This document shows, piece after piece, positions 38,503 to 47,246 of a stretch of DNA of 64,000 nt. The position numbers and the translations under genes were made by a program. The notes beneath the pieces are model-generated. The model was given only the letters and a program-made list of their open reading frames with translations, made no database searches and was not told the origin of the DNA. How positions within the stretch are numbered: the first letter of the stretch is position 1; each line of letters opens with the position of its first letter. This DNA is from Pseudonocardia sp. MH-G8 (GTDB lineage: Bacteria; Actinomycetota; Actinomycetes; Mycobacteriales; Pseudonocardiaceae). The stretch is from assembly GCF_002262885.1 (NCBI RefSeq), contig NZ_NKYF01000037.1:1-64000 (forward strand), in the 5' to 3' direction.

Positions 38503-39831
38503 TCAGCGGACGAGGCAGGGGCGCTTCGGGTCGAACCGCCAGCCCGGCACGAGGTACTGCATCGCGGCCGCGTCGTCGCGCGCGCCGAGCCCGTGCTCGA
38601 GGTAGCGCTCGTGCGCCGCGTCCAGGGCGTCCCGGTCGAGCTGCACGCCCAGGCCGGGCGCGGTCGGCACCGCGATCCGCCCCTCGACGATCCGCAGGGG
38701 CTCGCGGGTCAGCGCCTGCCCGTCCTGCCAGATCCAGTGCGTGTCCAGGGCGGTGATCGGGCCCGGGGCGGCCGCGCCGACGTGGGTGAACATGGCCAGG
38801 GAGATGTCGAAGTGGTTGTTCGAGTGCGAGCCCCAGGTCAGGCCGAAGTCGCTGCACAGCTGCGCGACGCGCACCGCGCCGCGCATGGTCCAGAAGTGCG
38901 GGTCGGCCAGCGGGATGTCGACGGCGCCGGCGCGCACGGCGTGCGCGAGCTGCCGCCAGTCCGTGGCGATCATGTTGGTGGCCGTGGGCAGGCCGGTGGC
39001 GCGGCGGAACTCGGCCATCGTCTCGCGCCCGGAGTAGACACCCTCGGCGCCGACGGGATCCTCGGCGTAGGCCAGCACGCCGTGCAGGTCCCGGCAGAGC
39101 GCCACCGCCTCGTCCAGCGGCCACGCGCCGTTGGGGTCCAGCGTCACGCGCGCCTCCGGGAAGCGCGCCGCCAGCGCGCGCACGGCGGCGATCTCCTCCT
39201 CGCCGGCGAACACTCCGCCCTTGAGCTTGAAGTCGGCGAACCCGTAGCGGGCCTGCGCGGCCTCGGCCAGCGCGACCACCGCCTCCGGGGTGAGCGCGGG
39301 CTCGCGACGCAGGCGCTCCCAGCCGTCGGCGGGGCGCTGCTCGGCCACGTAGGGCAGGTCGGTGGCGCGCCGGTCGCCGACGTAGAACAGGTAGCCCAGT
39401 ACCGGCACCTCACCGCGCTGCTGCCCCTCGCCGAGCAGCTCCGCCACCGGCACCCCGAGGTGCTGGCCGAGCAGGTCCAGCAGCGCGGACTCGAGCGCCG
39501 TCACCGCGTGCACGGTGGTGCGCTGGTCGAAGGTCTGCGCGCCCCGGCCGGTGGCGTCGCGGTCGCCGAACGCGTCGGCGACGCCGCGCAGCAGCTGTCC
39601 GAACCGCGCGACCGGCTGCCCGACGAGCAACGGCGCGGCGTCGGCGATCGTCCGCCGGATCGCCTCACCGCCGGGCACCTCGCCCAGCCCGGTACGCCCC
39701 TCGCTGTCGGTCACGATCGTGACGGTGCGGGTGAAGAACGGGGCGTGCGCGCCGCTGAGGTTGAGCAGCATGCTGTCGTGACCGGCGACGGGGACGGTCT
39801 CGACCCGGGCGACCGTGGGGCTCGTTCCCAC
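38503..39831 (-). CDS. gudD: Glucarate dehydratase
   Basis: The 442 residues match GudD. The start includes HDSMLLNLSGAHAPFFTRT, then GEVPGGEAIRRT, FADFKLKGGVF with KxK, VTLDPNGAWPL, LAYAEDPVG, TNMIATDW and the His-containing GSHSNNHFDISLAMFTHV. It dehydrates D-glucarate (and L-idarate) to 5-dehydro-4-deoxyglucarate. It begins one base after the kdgD stop, in the order kdgD-gudD, and feeds the KdgD reaction. Confidence 0.95.
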   Translation of the reverse strand: MGTSPTVARVETVPVAGHDSMLLNLSGAHAPFFTRTVTIVTDSEGRTGLGEVPGGEAIRRTIADAAPLLVGQPVARFGQLLRGVADAFGDRDATGRGAQTFDQRTTVHAVTALESALLDLLGQHLGVPVAELLGEGQQRGEVPVLGYLFYVGDRRATDLPYVAEQRPADGWERLRREPALTPEAVVALAEAAQARYGFADFKLKGGVFAGEEEIAAVRALAARFPEARVTLDPNGAWPLDEAVALCRDLHGVLAYAEDPVGAEGVYSGRETMAEFRRATGLPTATNMIATDWRQLAHAVRAGAVDIPLADPHFWTMRGAVRVAQLCSDFGLTWGSHSNNHFDISLAMFTHVGAAAPGPITALDTHWIWQDGQALTREPLRIVEGRIAVPTAPGLGVQLDRDALDAAHERYLEHGLGARDDAAAMQYLVPGWRFDPKRPCLVR

Positions 39832-39832
39832 C

Positions 39833-40747
39833 TCAGCCGACCTTCTGGATCAGCATCGCCAGCTCGCCGCGCTCGTCGTCGGTGAGGTCGGTGAGCGGCG
39901 GGCGCACCCGGCCGCCGTCCCGGCCGATCGCCGTGAGCCCGGCCTTGATGATCGAGACCGCGTACCCGCGCCCGCGGTCGCGGATGTCGAGGTAGGGGAT
40001 CACGAACTCGTTCAGCATCCCGTAGACCGCGTCGCGGTCCTGGCGCCGGACCGCGGCGTAGAAGCGCAGCGCGAACTCGGGCGCGAAGTTGTACAGCGCC
40101 GAGGAGTAGGTGCTCACTCCGAGCTGCAGCAGCGGCAGGGCGAACGTCTCGGCCGTCGGCAGGCCGCCGATGTAGATCAGCCGGTCCCCGACCCGCGCGT
40201 AGGTGCGGGTCATCCGCTCGATGTCCCCGACGCCGTCCTTGAGCCCGATCAGGTTCGGGTTGCGCTGCGCCACCTCGGCCACCGTGACGTCGCTGAGCAC
40301 GGCGTTCGCCCGGCTGTAGACGATCACACCGAGATCCGTGGCCCGGCAGACCGCGCTGACGTGCTCGACGAGGCCGCGCTGGCTCGCCTCGGTCAGGTAC
40401 GGGGGGAACAGCAGCACCCCCGAGGCGCCCGCGTCCTGCGCCGCCCGCGCCTGGGCCGCCGACGCGGCCGTGCCCCCGGTCGCGGGCGCGACGACCGGCA
40501 CCCGGCCGCCCACCTCGTCGACCGCGGCCCGCACCACGCGATCGATCTCCGGCGGCGTGAGCGAGAACCCCTCCCCCGTGCCGCCCGCGGCGAACAGGCC
40601 GGCGACGTCGAAGCCGGTCTGCCAGGCCAGGTGCTCCCGGTAGCGGGGCTCGTCGAACTCCAGGTCGGCGTCGAAGTGGGTCACCGGGAAGGAGAGCAGG
40701 CCGGACCGGAGCCGGTCGGCGAGCACGTCGGGGGGCAGCAGCGTCAC
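39833..40747 (-). CDS. kdgD: 5-dehydro-4-deoxyglucarate dehydratase
   Basis: The 304 residues match KdgD of the DHDPS superfamily: LLSFPVTHFDADLEFDEPRY, LFAAGGTGEGFSLTP, GVIVYSRANAVL with the conserved Tyr, and the Schiff-base Lys in NLIGLKDGVGD. It dehydrates and decarboxylates the GudD product to 2-oxoglutarate semialdehyde. GTG 40747 starts only six bases after the -10 element TACCGT, so the mRNA is probably leaderless. It leads the operon kdgD-gudD-dehydratase. The aldehyde dehydrogenase for the next step is not in the window. Confidence 0.94.
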   Translation of the reverse strand: MTLLPPDVLADRLRSGLLSFPVTHFDADLEFDEPRYREHLAWQTGFDVAGLFAAGGTGEGFSLTPPEIDRVVRAAVDEVGGRVPVVAPATGGTAASAAQARAAQDAGASGVLLFPPYLTEASQRGLVEHVSAVCRATDLGVIVYSRANAVLSDVTVAEVAQRNPNLIGLKDGVGDIERMTRTYARVGDRLIYIGGLPTAETFALPLLQLGVSTYSSALYNFAPEFALRFYAAVRRQDRDAVYGMLNEFVIPYLDIRDRGRGYAVSIIKAGLTAIGRDGGRVRPPLTDLTDDERGELAMLIQKVG

Positions 40748-40753
40748 GGCGCT

Positions 40754-40783
40754 ACGGTAGGAACGAGCGACGATGCCTGTCCA
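40754..40783 (-). promoter_or_regulatory. kdgD promoter
   Basis: On the minus strand TGGACA (40783-40778), an 18-base spacer and TACCGT (40759-40754). The -35 region continues as TGGACAGGCAT, identical to the tctC promoter. Transcription would start at or near the GTG of kdgD. Confidence 0.6.
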
Positions 40784-40790
40784 AGAGCAG

Positions 40791-40819
40791 TTCCGCATGA
40801 CTCGATACCGGTTCGGTAT
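40791..40819 (-). promoter_or_regulatory. Putative LysR binding region upstream of kdgD
   Basis: In the kdgD sense, CGGTATC, four bases, then CATGCGGAA lies just upstream of the -35 element. The same two words stand at the same spacing upstream of tctC. ATACCGGTTCGGTAT (40805-40819) is an additional near-perfect inverted repeat present only here. The position fits activation by a LysR-type regulator. Confidence 0.55.
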
Positions 40820-40831
40820 CTGCTGCGATGA

Positions 40832-41725
40832 TCACGTCGCGACATCGATGCCCTCCAGCACCCGCAGGGCCCGCCACAGCGCGGGATTGCCCGAGTCGCG
40901 TTTCCACAGCAGGTGCAGCTCGACGGGCTCGGCGACGGGCGTGGCCAGCCGCGCGAAACCGACGCCGTCGATGCCCAGGCGCCTCGCGGACGCGGGCACG
41001 AACGCGATGCCGCGCTCCGCGGCCACCAGCCAGAGCATCGTGAGGACCTGGCTGACCGTGTGCACGACGTTCTCCGGCGCGACCGGCACGACCCCGGCCA
41101 CGAGGTCGTAGAAGTACCGCGCCCTGGTCGGCGAGTGCATGACGACCGGCGCCCCGGCCAGGTCGGCGGCGGTGACCTCCCGGTCGAGGGCGAGCAACGG
41201 GTGGCCGACCGGTGCGGCCACGAGCATCGCCTCCCGGTGCAGCAGCCGCGAGTCGAATGTCTCCTGGTCGAACGGCGGCCGGGCGAGCCCGAGGTCGATC
41301 TCCGCGTGGGCCAGGCCTGCCACCTGCTCGCGGGTGACCATCTCGTCGAGGTCCAGGTCGACGTCGGGCAGCTCGCGGGCCAGGGCGTTGAGCAGCCGGC
41401 CGAGGACGCCGTAGGTCGACGCGGCGGTGAACCCGATGCGCACCACCCCGCTGGATCCCGACGAGACGCGCCGCGCCAGCTCGGGTGCCGCGTCGGCGAG
41501 CGCGAGCAGCCGCCGGGCCTCCACGAGGAAGACCTGGCCCGCCGCCGTCAGCCCGACACGGCGGTTGTCGCGCACCAGCAGCTGCACGCCCACCACGCGC
41601 TCCAGCTTCTGGATCTGCCGCGACAGCGGCGGCTGCGTCATCTTCAGCCGGGCGGCGGCGCGCCCGAAGTGCAGCTCGTCGGCCACGGCGACGAACCCGC
41701 GGAGCTGCTCCAGCGTGTACGCCAT
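40832..41725 (-). CDS. LysR family transcriptional regulator of aldarate genes
   Basis: The 297 residues start with the winged helix-turn-helix AVADELHFGRAAARLKMTQPPLSRQIQKLE (shown in the usual LysR position 10-40), followed by an effector-binding domain (VRIGFTAASTYGVL, LGLARPPF, GIAFVPASARRLG). It lies between the kdgD operon and the divergent tctCBA genes. Both flanking promoters carry the same upstream box, one copy 8-28 bases before its own start, so it probably controls both and itself. An aldarate or pathway intermediate is the likely effector. Confidence 0.88.
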   Translation of the reverse strand: MAYTLEQLRGFVAVADELHFGRAAARLKMTQPPLSRQIQKLERVVGVQLLVRDNRRVGLTAAGQVFLVEARRLLALADAAPELARRVSSGSSGVVRIGFTAASTYGVLGRLLNALARELPDVDLDLDEMVTREQVAGLAHAEIDLGLARPPFDQETFDSRLLHREAMLVAAPVGHPLLALDREVTAADLAGAPVVMHSPTRARYFYDLVAGVVPVAPENVVHTVSQVLTMLWLVAAERGIAFVPASARRLGIDGVGFARLATPVAEPVELHLLWKRDSGNPALWRALRVLEGIDVAT

Positions 41726-41732
41726 GCTCTGA

Positions 41733-41788
41733 CGGTATCAATCCATGCCGGAAGAGATGTGGACAGGCATGACCGGGGTTCCTACGCT
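41733..41788 (+). promoter_or_regulatory. tctC promoter with shared LysR box
   Basis: CGGTATC (41733-41739), four bases, CATGCCGGAA (41744-41753), then the -35 TGGACA (41760-41765), a 17-base spacer and -10 TACGCT (41783-41788). The distance from CATGC to TGGACA is 16 bases here and upstream of kdgD. The box also overlaps the lysR start region, allowing autoregulation. Confidence 0.6.
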
Positions 41789-41826
41789 GCCCCGGCAAGG
41801 TCCGGTTTCTCGAAGAGGAGAACGAC

Positions 41827-42846
41827 ATGCGCAGCAACGCCGCCGGACGCCGGTGGTCGGCCACCGGGCTCGGGATCGCCCTTGCGCTCGCGCTCACCGC
41901 GTGCGGCGGGAACCTCGACAGCGGGGGTGGAGGTGGCGGCGAGGACGCGGCCTTCCCCGGCGGCGAGCCGATCACGATGCTCGTCGGGCAGGACCCCGGC
42001 GGCAGCACCGACCTGATCGCCCGGGCGCTGTCCGAGCCGGCGTCGGACGACCTGGGCGTTGCCATCACGGTGGAGAACAAGCCCGGCGCGAACGGCACGC
42101 TCGCCGCCCGAGAGCTCGCCGGCGCGGCCCCCGACGGGCACACGCTGATGATCTACAACGGCAGCCTCGCCTACATCACGCCGCTCGCGGTCTCCCCGGA
42201 GGAGGCGGTGGACATCGCCGACTACGAGATCGTCACCGGCATCTCCCAGGACGACTACGTCCTCGTGACCGCGCCGGGCTCGGGCTTCACCACCGTGCAG
42301 GACCTCGTGGCCGCGGGCCGCCCGGTCACCTACGGCACCACGGGCGTGGGCACCGGCAGCCAGCTGTCCCAGGCGCTGCTGTTCGCCCAGGCCGGCGTGC
42401 AGGCCAGCGCGGTGCCCTTCGACGGCGGCTCCCCCACGCTCACCGCGGTGCTGGGTGGCCAGGTCGACGTCGGCGCCATCCAGCTCGGCGAGGCCGTCGA
42501 GCAGATCGAGGCGGGAGCGCTCACCCCGATCGTCACGTTCGCCACCGAGCGGCCCTCGTACCTGCCCGACACCCCCACCGCCGTCGAGGCCGGATACGAC
42601 GTGCCGGTGCAGCAGTCGCGCGCGGTGTTCGCGCCGAAGGGCACCCCGACCGAGGTCCTCGAGGCGCTGCGCGCCTCCTTCGGCAAGGTCTTCGCCTCGC
42701 AGCCCTACCAGCAGTTCAACGCCGACAACCAGCTCACCCCCAACGAGGTCGGCGGCGACGAGCTGCGGGGACAGTGGACCGGCAGCCTCGAGGACTACCG
42801 CCGGGTCACCGAGGAGTACGGCATCCAGCTGGGTGATGCGCAGTGA
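41827..42846 (+). CDS. Tripartite tricarboxylate transporter substrate-binding lipoprotein (TctC/Bug)
   Basis: The 339 residues start with a lipoprotein signal ending LALTAC. A Bug/TctC fold follows: ITMLVGQDPGGSTDLIARAL, VENKPGANGTLAARELAGA, PVTYGTTGVGTGSQLS and PTAVEAGYDVP. It captures a carboxylate outside the membrane for the TctAB permease. GAAGAGGAGAA precedes the ATG. Location beside gudD/kdgD and the shared promoter suggest an aldarate ligand rather than citrate. Confidence 0.9.
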   Translation: MRSNAAGRRWSATGLGIALALALTACGGNLDSGGGGGGEDAAFPGGEPITMLVGQDPGGSTDLIARALSEPASDDLGVAITVENKPGANGTLAARELAGAAPDGHTLMIYNGSLAYITPLAVSPEEAVDIADYEIVTGISQDDYVLVTAPGSGFTTVQDLVAAGRPVTYGTTGVGTGSQLSQALLFAQAGVQASAVPFDGGSPTLTAVLGGQVDVGAIQLGEAVEQIEAGALTPIVTFATERPSYLPDTPTAVEAGYDVPVQQSRAVFAPKGTPTEVLEALRASFGKVFASQPYQQFNADNQLTPNEVGGDELRGQWTGSLEDYRRVTEEYGIQLGDAQ

Positions 42847-43399
42847 CGGCGGTCCGGTGAGCGCGCCGCGCGGTGGGGCGGAGGACGCGTCGCCCGCGGA
42901 GCTGAGCCTGACCGACGCCCTGCACGAGCTCGAGGCGGCCGAGCACGAAGGCCGCCCACCCGTCGCCGGCACGACGAGCAACGTCCTCACCGCGCTCGTC
43001 GTGCTGGCACTCGGGGTGGCCGCCCTGCTCGGCTCGTTCGCCCTCGGCGTCGGCAGCCCCGGCGATCCCGACACCGGAACCTGGCCGCTGCTGGTCAGCG
43101 CCGTGCTCGTCGTCCTCGGGGTCGCCCTGCTCGTGGCCGTGCGCCGCACGCACGACGCGGAGCGGTTCTCCCGCGCCGGCGGGCTGGTGCTCGCCGGGCT
43201 GGCCACGATGGTGGCGTTCGTGGCGGTGCTGGAGGTCATCGGCTTCGAGATCCCGGCGGCCCTGCTCACGTTCGTCTGGCTGCGGTTCCTCGGGCACGAG
43301 GGCTGGCGCACGTCGATCGTCACGAGCGTGGGCGTCGTCGTCGCCTTCTACGTGGTGTTCGTCGGGCTGCTCTCGGTGCCGATCCCCCACCTGTTCTAG
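42836..43399 (+). CDS. Tripartite tricarboxylate transporter small permease (TctB)
   Basis: The 187 residues have four membrane helices of the TctB type after a cytosolic N-terminal stretch: NVLTALVVLALGVAALLGSF, PLLVSAVLVVLGVALLVAV, LVLAGLATMVAFVAVLEVIG and VVVAFYVVFVGLLSV. It partners TctA. ATG 42836 overlaps the end of tctC; GTG 42857 is an equally possible start. Confidence 0.82.
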   Translation: MRSDGGPVSAPRGGAEDASPAELSLTDALHELEAAEHEGRPPVAGTTSNVLTALVVLALGVAALLGSFALGVGSPGDPDTGTWPLLVSAVLVVLGVALLVAVRRTHDAERFSRAGGLVLAGLATMVAFVAVLEVIGFEIPAALLTFVWLRFLGHEGWRTSIVTSVGVVVAFYVVFVGLLSVPIPHLF

Positions 43400-43406
43400 G
43401 AGCCAT

Positions 43407-44912
43407 GTGGATCTGTCCCCGGTCATCGACGGCTTCTCCGTCGTCCTGGAACCGACCAACCTGCTGTTCTGCCTGATCGGTGTCCTGGTCGGGATGCTGG
43501 TCGGCGTGCTGCCCGGCCTCGGCCCCGCGGCCACGATCGCGATCCTGCTGCCGGTCACCTTCGAGCTCGAGCCCGTCACCGCGATCATCATGCTGGCCGG
43601 CATCTTCTACGGCGCCCAGTACGGCGGCACGATCACCTCGGTGCTGCTGCGGCTGCCGGGTGAGGCGTCGTCGGTGGTCACCGTGTTCGACGGGCACGCG
43701 CTGGCCCGCCAGGGCAAGGCCGGCAGCGCGCTGGGCATCGCGGCCATCGGCTCGTTCGTCGGCGGCACGGTGTCGATCGTGGCGCTGTCGCTGCTCGCCC
43801 CGCTGGTGGCCGGCTTCGCGCTGGACTTCGGGCCGCCGGAGTACACGGCACTCGCCCTGCTCGGCATCCTGCTGGTCGCCACGATCTCCGGCGGCGGACG
43901 GCTCAAGGCCGTGATCGCCGCGTGCGTCGGCCTCCTGCTGGCCACCGTCGGGCGCGACGGCTTCACCGGCGCCGAGCGGTTCACCTTCGAGAACCTCTCC
44001 CTTGCCGACGGGCTGGACTTCGTGCCGATCGCGATGGGACTGTTCGGGCTCGGCGAGATCCTCTACAACCTCGAAGAGCGCCACCGCGCGGCGCAGGCAC
44101 CGGCGCGCGTCGCCGACGTGTGGCCCTCCCGCGCGGACCTGCGCCGGTCGTCGGGCGCCATCGCCCGCGGCTCGGTGCTGGGCTTCGCCCTGGGCATCCT
44201 GCCCGGCGGCGGCGCCACCCTCTCGTCGCTGGCCGCCTACGCGGTGGAGAAGCGGCGCGCGAAGCACCCGGAGCGGTTCGGGCAGGGCGCGATCGAGGGC
44301 GTCGCCGCACCGGAGACCGCGAACAACGCCGCCGCGACGTCGTCGTTCATCCCGCTGCTGACGCTGGGCATCCCGGCGAACGCGACGATGGCCGTCATCT
44401 TCGGGGCACTGCTCATCCAGGGCGTGAGCCCCGGCCCGCAGCTGGTCACCCAGGATCCCGAGCTGTTCTGGGGCGTGATCAACTCGATGTACGTCGGCAA
44501 CGTCCTGTTGCTGATCATGAGCATCCCGCTGGTCGGGCTGTTCGTGAAGATCCTGCGCGTGCGGCCCACGATCCTCGCGCCGATCACCGTGCTGATCACC
44601 CTCATCGGCGTCTACACGGTGAACAACGCCGTGTTCGACATCGTCTTGGTGATCGTGTTCGGCGCCCTGGGCTACCTGATGAAGAAGCTCGGCTTCGCGC
44701 CCGGCCCGCTCGTGCTCGCGTTCGTGCTCGGCTCGCTGCTCGAGGACAACCTGCGCCGCTCCCTGATCATCTTCGAGGGCGACACGAGCGGCTTCGTGAC
44801 GCGCCCGATCTCGGGCACCCTGCTGGCGGTGTTCGTAATGGTGGCGCTGCTCCCCCCGCTGCAGGCGGCCTGGCGCCGCCGCCACACCCCGCGCGAGACC
44901 ACTTCGCGTTAG
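43407..44912 (+). CDS. Tripartite tricarboxylate transporter large permease (TctA)
   Basis: The 501 residues have about twelve membrane helices with TctA hallmarks: GVLPGLGPAATIAILLP, GIFYGAQYGGTITSVLLRLPGE (partly), ALGILPGGGATLSSLAAYAVEK and TSSFIPLLTLGIPANATMA. It is the main channel of the transporter. GTG 43407 follows GGAG and tctB by seven bases. Its stop overlaps the stop of the convergent DHDPS-family gene as TTAG. Confidence 0.93.
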   Translation: MDLSPVIDGFSVVLEPTNLLFCLIGVLVGMLVGVLPGLGPAATIAILLPVTFELEPVTAIIMLAGIFYGAQYGGTITSVLLRLPGEASSVVTVFDGHALARQGKAGSALGIAAIGSFVGGTVSIVALSLLAPLVAGFALDFGPPEYTALALLGILLVATISGGGRLKAVIAACVGLLLATVGRDGFTGAERFTFENLSLADGLDFVPIAMGLFGLGEILYNLEERHRAAQAPARVADVWPSRADLRRSSGAIARGSVLGFALGILPGGGATLSSLAAYAVEKRRAKHPERFGQGAIEGVAAPETANNAAATSSFIPLLTLGIPANATMAVIFGALLIQGVSPGPQLVTQDPELFWGVINSMYVGNVLLLIMSIPLVGLFVKILRVRPTILAPITVLITLIGVYTVNNAVFDIVLVIVFGALGYLMKKLGFAPGPLVLAFVLGSLLEDNLRRSLIIFEGDTSGFVTRPISGTLLAVFVMVALLPPLQAAWRRRHTPRETTSR

Positions 44913-45799
44913 GGAGCGCAGGAGCGCAGGTGCTGGTGCAGCACCGGGAGCAGGGCATCCGGGGCCGGCCGCGCCGGCGGGCGGACGGCGGGGGTGTCGA
45001 TGAGGCCCCTGTGCACGAGGCTGTGCTTGCGCAGCGCCAGCGCGATGCCGGCCTGGAACTCGAAGTTGACGAGCGGCAGGTAGTCGCGCCACACCTCCCG
45101 CGCCGCGTCGAACCCGCCCTCGCGGTACGCGCCGACGCACGCGAGCAGGCCCTCCGGCATCGAGAACCCCGTCATCGCACCGGCCGAGCCGACCGCGAGC
45201 TCGTCGAGCAGGCCGGTGCCGCCCAGCCCGCCGAACACGGGCACGTCCAGGCTCGCGACCAGCGCGGCGACCGCAGGCGGGCTCGGCGACGACTCCGACT
45301 TCACCGCGACCGCGGCCGGGATCCGCCGCACGGCCGCGACCAGGTCGTCGGTGGCGATCGACACCCCGCTCACCACGGGGTAGTCCTGCACCACGATCCC
45401 CTGCCCGGTGCGCTCGGCGACGGTGTTCACCTGCTTCGCCACGACGTCCGGATCCGGCGAGCCGACCTGCACCATCAGCCCGGCGGGCGGTCGCGACACC
45501 ACGTCGAGGACGTTCGCCGCCTCGGCGCACGCGCCCTCGGCATCCAATGCGGACAGGCCGATCACCAGCGGCAGCTCACTCGCCGCCGCAGCCACCGTGC
45601 CCACGACGGTGCGGCGCTCGTCCGGCGTCAACCGGGCGGCCTCGCCGAACACACCGAGGATCGTGAGGCCGGTGGCCCCGATCCGCACGTAGTGCTCCAC
45701 CTGCCGGGTGAGCGACGCGGTGTCGACGGCGGAGGCGTCGGAGGTGAGCGGCGTGGCGAGCACGCCCCACACCCCGGGTGCCAGCGGTCGGACGGTCAT
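44909..45799 (-). CDS. DHDPS/NAL family aldolase or dehydratase
   Basis: The 296 residues are a TIM-barrel protein of the dihydrodipicolinate synthase family: GVLATPLTSDASAVD, TGLTILGVFGEAARLTPDER, VVQDYPVVSGV with the conserved Tyr and VAVKSESSPSPPAV with the Schiff-base Lys. Members cleave or dehydrate 2-keto acids. A role on a keto-deoxy sugar acid is suggested by the neighbouring aldarate genes and the divergent GntR gene. ATG 45799, after AAGGGGGA, is preferred over 45829. Confidence 0.83.
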   Translation of the reverse strand: MTVRPLAPGVWGVLATPLTSDASAVDTASLTRQVEHYVRIGATGLTILGVFGEAARLTPDERRTVVGTVAAAASELPLVIGLSALDAEGACAEAANVLDVVSRPPAGLMVQVGSPDPDVVAKQVNTVAERTGQGIVVQDYPVVSGVSIATDDLVAAVRRIPAAVAVKSESSPSPPAVAALVASLDVPVFGGLGGTGLLDELAVGSAGAMTGFSMPEGLLACVGAYREGGFDAAREVWRDYLPLVNFEFQAGIALALRKHSLVHRGLIDTPAVRPPARPAPDALLPVLHQHLRSCAP

Positions 45800-45880
45800 G
45801 GGTCCCCCTTCGTCATGGACGTTTGTCATGGACGGCCACGGGCTGCGCCGGTAGCCTCACCCGGATTCTCGAGATAGTCA

Positions 45881-45892
45881 ATTGTCAACAAT
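45881..45892. promoter_or_regulatory. Candidate GntR operator
   Basis: ATTGTCAACAAT has perfect 5-base arms around CA. It resembles the TTGTNNACAA sites of FCD-type GntR regulators and lies 19 bases before the gntR start, in the divergent region. Two copies of GTCATGGACG nearby (about 45814 and 45827) could be a second site. Confidence 0.45.
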
Positions 45893-45910
45893 CAACCGTC
45901 GGAGGTCGCT

Positions 45911-46603
45911 GTGCCCGGGCCGCTCGACCAGCTCACCATCGAGACCCAACCCAGCCCCGCGCTGTCGGCCACCGTGGTGCCCGCGATCCGGCAGATGATC
46001 ACAACCGGTGCGCTCCCGCAGGGCGCTCACCTGCGGGAGGCCGAGCTCGCCACCGCGCTGGGCATGAGCCGCGGACCGGTCCGCGAGGCGCTCGTCGAGC
46101 TCGCGCGCGAGGGTCTGGTCGTGCAGCGCCGGCACCGCGGCGCCCAGGTGATCACCCTGACCGCCGAGGACGCCGAGGAGGTCTACACGCTCCGGCTGGC
46201 CTTGGAACGCCTCGCCGTCGCGCGGGCCTGCTCCCGCCTCACCCGGGCCGACCTCGCCGACCTCGACGCGTCCCTCGACCGGATGCGCGGCCTCACCCCC
46301 GACTACTCCCCCGACCTCGCCGTCGAGCTCGACCTCGCCTTCCACGACGTGCTGGTGCGCGCGGCCGGACACGGACGTCTCGAACGGTCCTGGCAGCAGA
46401 TCCGCAGCCAGATCGCGATGTTCCTGCGCGACCGGCACCTCGCCCGCCGCGACTTCCACGAGATCGCCCTTCCCGAGCACCAGGCGGTGCGCGACATCCT
46501 CGCCTCGGGAGCCGCCCCCGCCGCCGTCGAGGCGATCGAGAAGCACCTGGTGGGCGCCTTCGACCGGCTGGTCGCCGCCCGCGAGGAGCCGCGGACGCCC
46601 TGA
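45911..46603 (+). CDS. GntR family regulator (FCD domain)
   Basis: The 230 residues have a GntR winged helix (ITTGALPQGAHLREAELATA, MSRGPVREALVELAREGLV) and an FCD all-helical ligand domain (VYTLRLALERLAVARA, AVELDLAFHDVLVRAAGH, PEHQAVRDILASG). The three His positions typical of metal-binding FCD domains are present. It is divergent from the DHDPS-family gene, which it probably represses until a sugar acid binds. GTG 45911 is the start. Confidence 0.88.
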   Translation: MPGPLDQLTIETQPSPALSATVVPAIRQMITTGALPQGAHLREAELATALGMSRGPVREALVELAREGLVVQRRHRGAQVITLTAEDAEEVYTLRLALERLAVARACSRLTRADLADLDASLDRMRGLTPDYSPDLAVELDLAFHDVLVRAAGHGRLERSWQQIRSQIAMFLRDRHLARRDFHEIALPEHQAVRDILASGAAPAAVEAIEKHLVGAFDRLVAAREEPRTP

Positions 46604-46628
46604 CCCCCGTGATCAGCAGGATCGACGA

Positions 46629-47246
46629 TCACGAGGTCGTCGCGCGCGCCCGGTCCAGGAGCAGCAGCCCGCACAGGACCGGCAGGGTCGGGCCGAGCAG
46701 CAGGGGGCCGACGGCCAGCGGCAGGGTGAGCAGCGGCGCGAGCACCACGGCGGCCAGCAGCGCGAGGCCGCGGCGGCCCGAGCCGAACGCGAGCACGAGG
46801 GCGCGGCGACGCGCCGGCCCGCCCGGGTCGTCGCCCGAGACCACGGCCAGCGCCAGGTGGTACACGGCGAACGCGGCCAGGCCCCCGGCCTGCACCGCGA
46901 GCAGCGGGATCGCCGCCGGCTCCGGCCGCCCGGCGAGGAACCCGATGGCGACGACCACCGCGGCCAGCACCGCCGTGGAGACCAGCGCATGGCGCCAGAG
47001 CGCTCGCCACTGACCCGGGAACGCGGCGAGCGTGCCGGTGAAGCAGCGGGAGTCGTCGTCGCGACGCCACCGCTGCAGCGCGGAGGCGACCGCGGCGAGA
47101 GCCGGCAGCCAGGTCACCACCCCGAGGCAGAGCAGGCAGAACGCGAGGCCGGCAAGAGCGGGATAGGCGACGAACTCGAGACACCGCAGGACGACGCCCT
47201 CCCACCCCCGGGTCCCGCCCCTCCCGTCCACCTGCCCGGTCCTCAC
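46629..47246 (-). CDS. DUF624 (YesL-like) membrane protein
   Basis: The 205 residues have about five or six membrane helices with the DUF624 pattern: FVAYPALAGLAFCLLCLGVVTWLPALAAV (near the N-terminus, typical of YesL) and DDDSRCFTGTLAAF. YesL-like genes often accompany carbohydrate ABC importers and polysaccharide lyases, as here, but no activity is known. GTG 47246 overlaps the lyase stop by GTGA; it is the last gene of the seven-gene operon. A short CGTGATC hairpin lies at its 3' end. Confidence 0.78.
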   Translation of the reverse strand: MRTGQVDGRGGTRGWEGVVLRCLEFVAYPALAGLAFCLLCLGVVTWLPALAAVASALQRWRRDDDSRCFTGTLAAFPGQWRALWRHALVSTAVLAAVVVAIGFLAGRPEPAAIPLLAVQAGGLAAFAVYHLALAVVSGDDPGGPARRRALVLAFGSGRRGLALLAAVVLAPLLTLPLAVGPLLLGPTLPVLCGLLLLDRARATTS

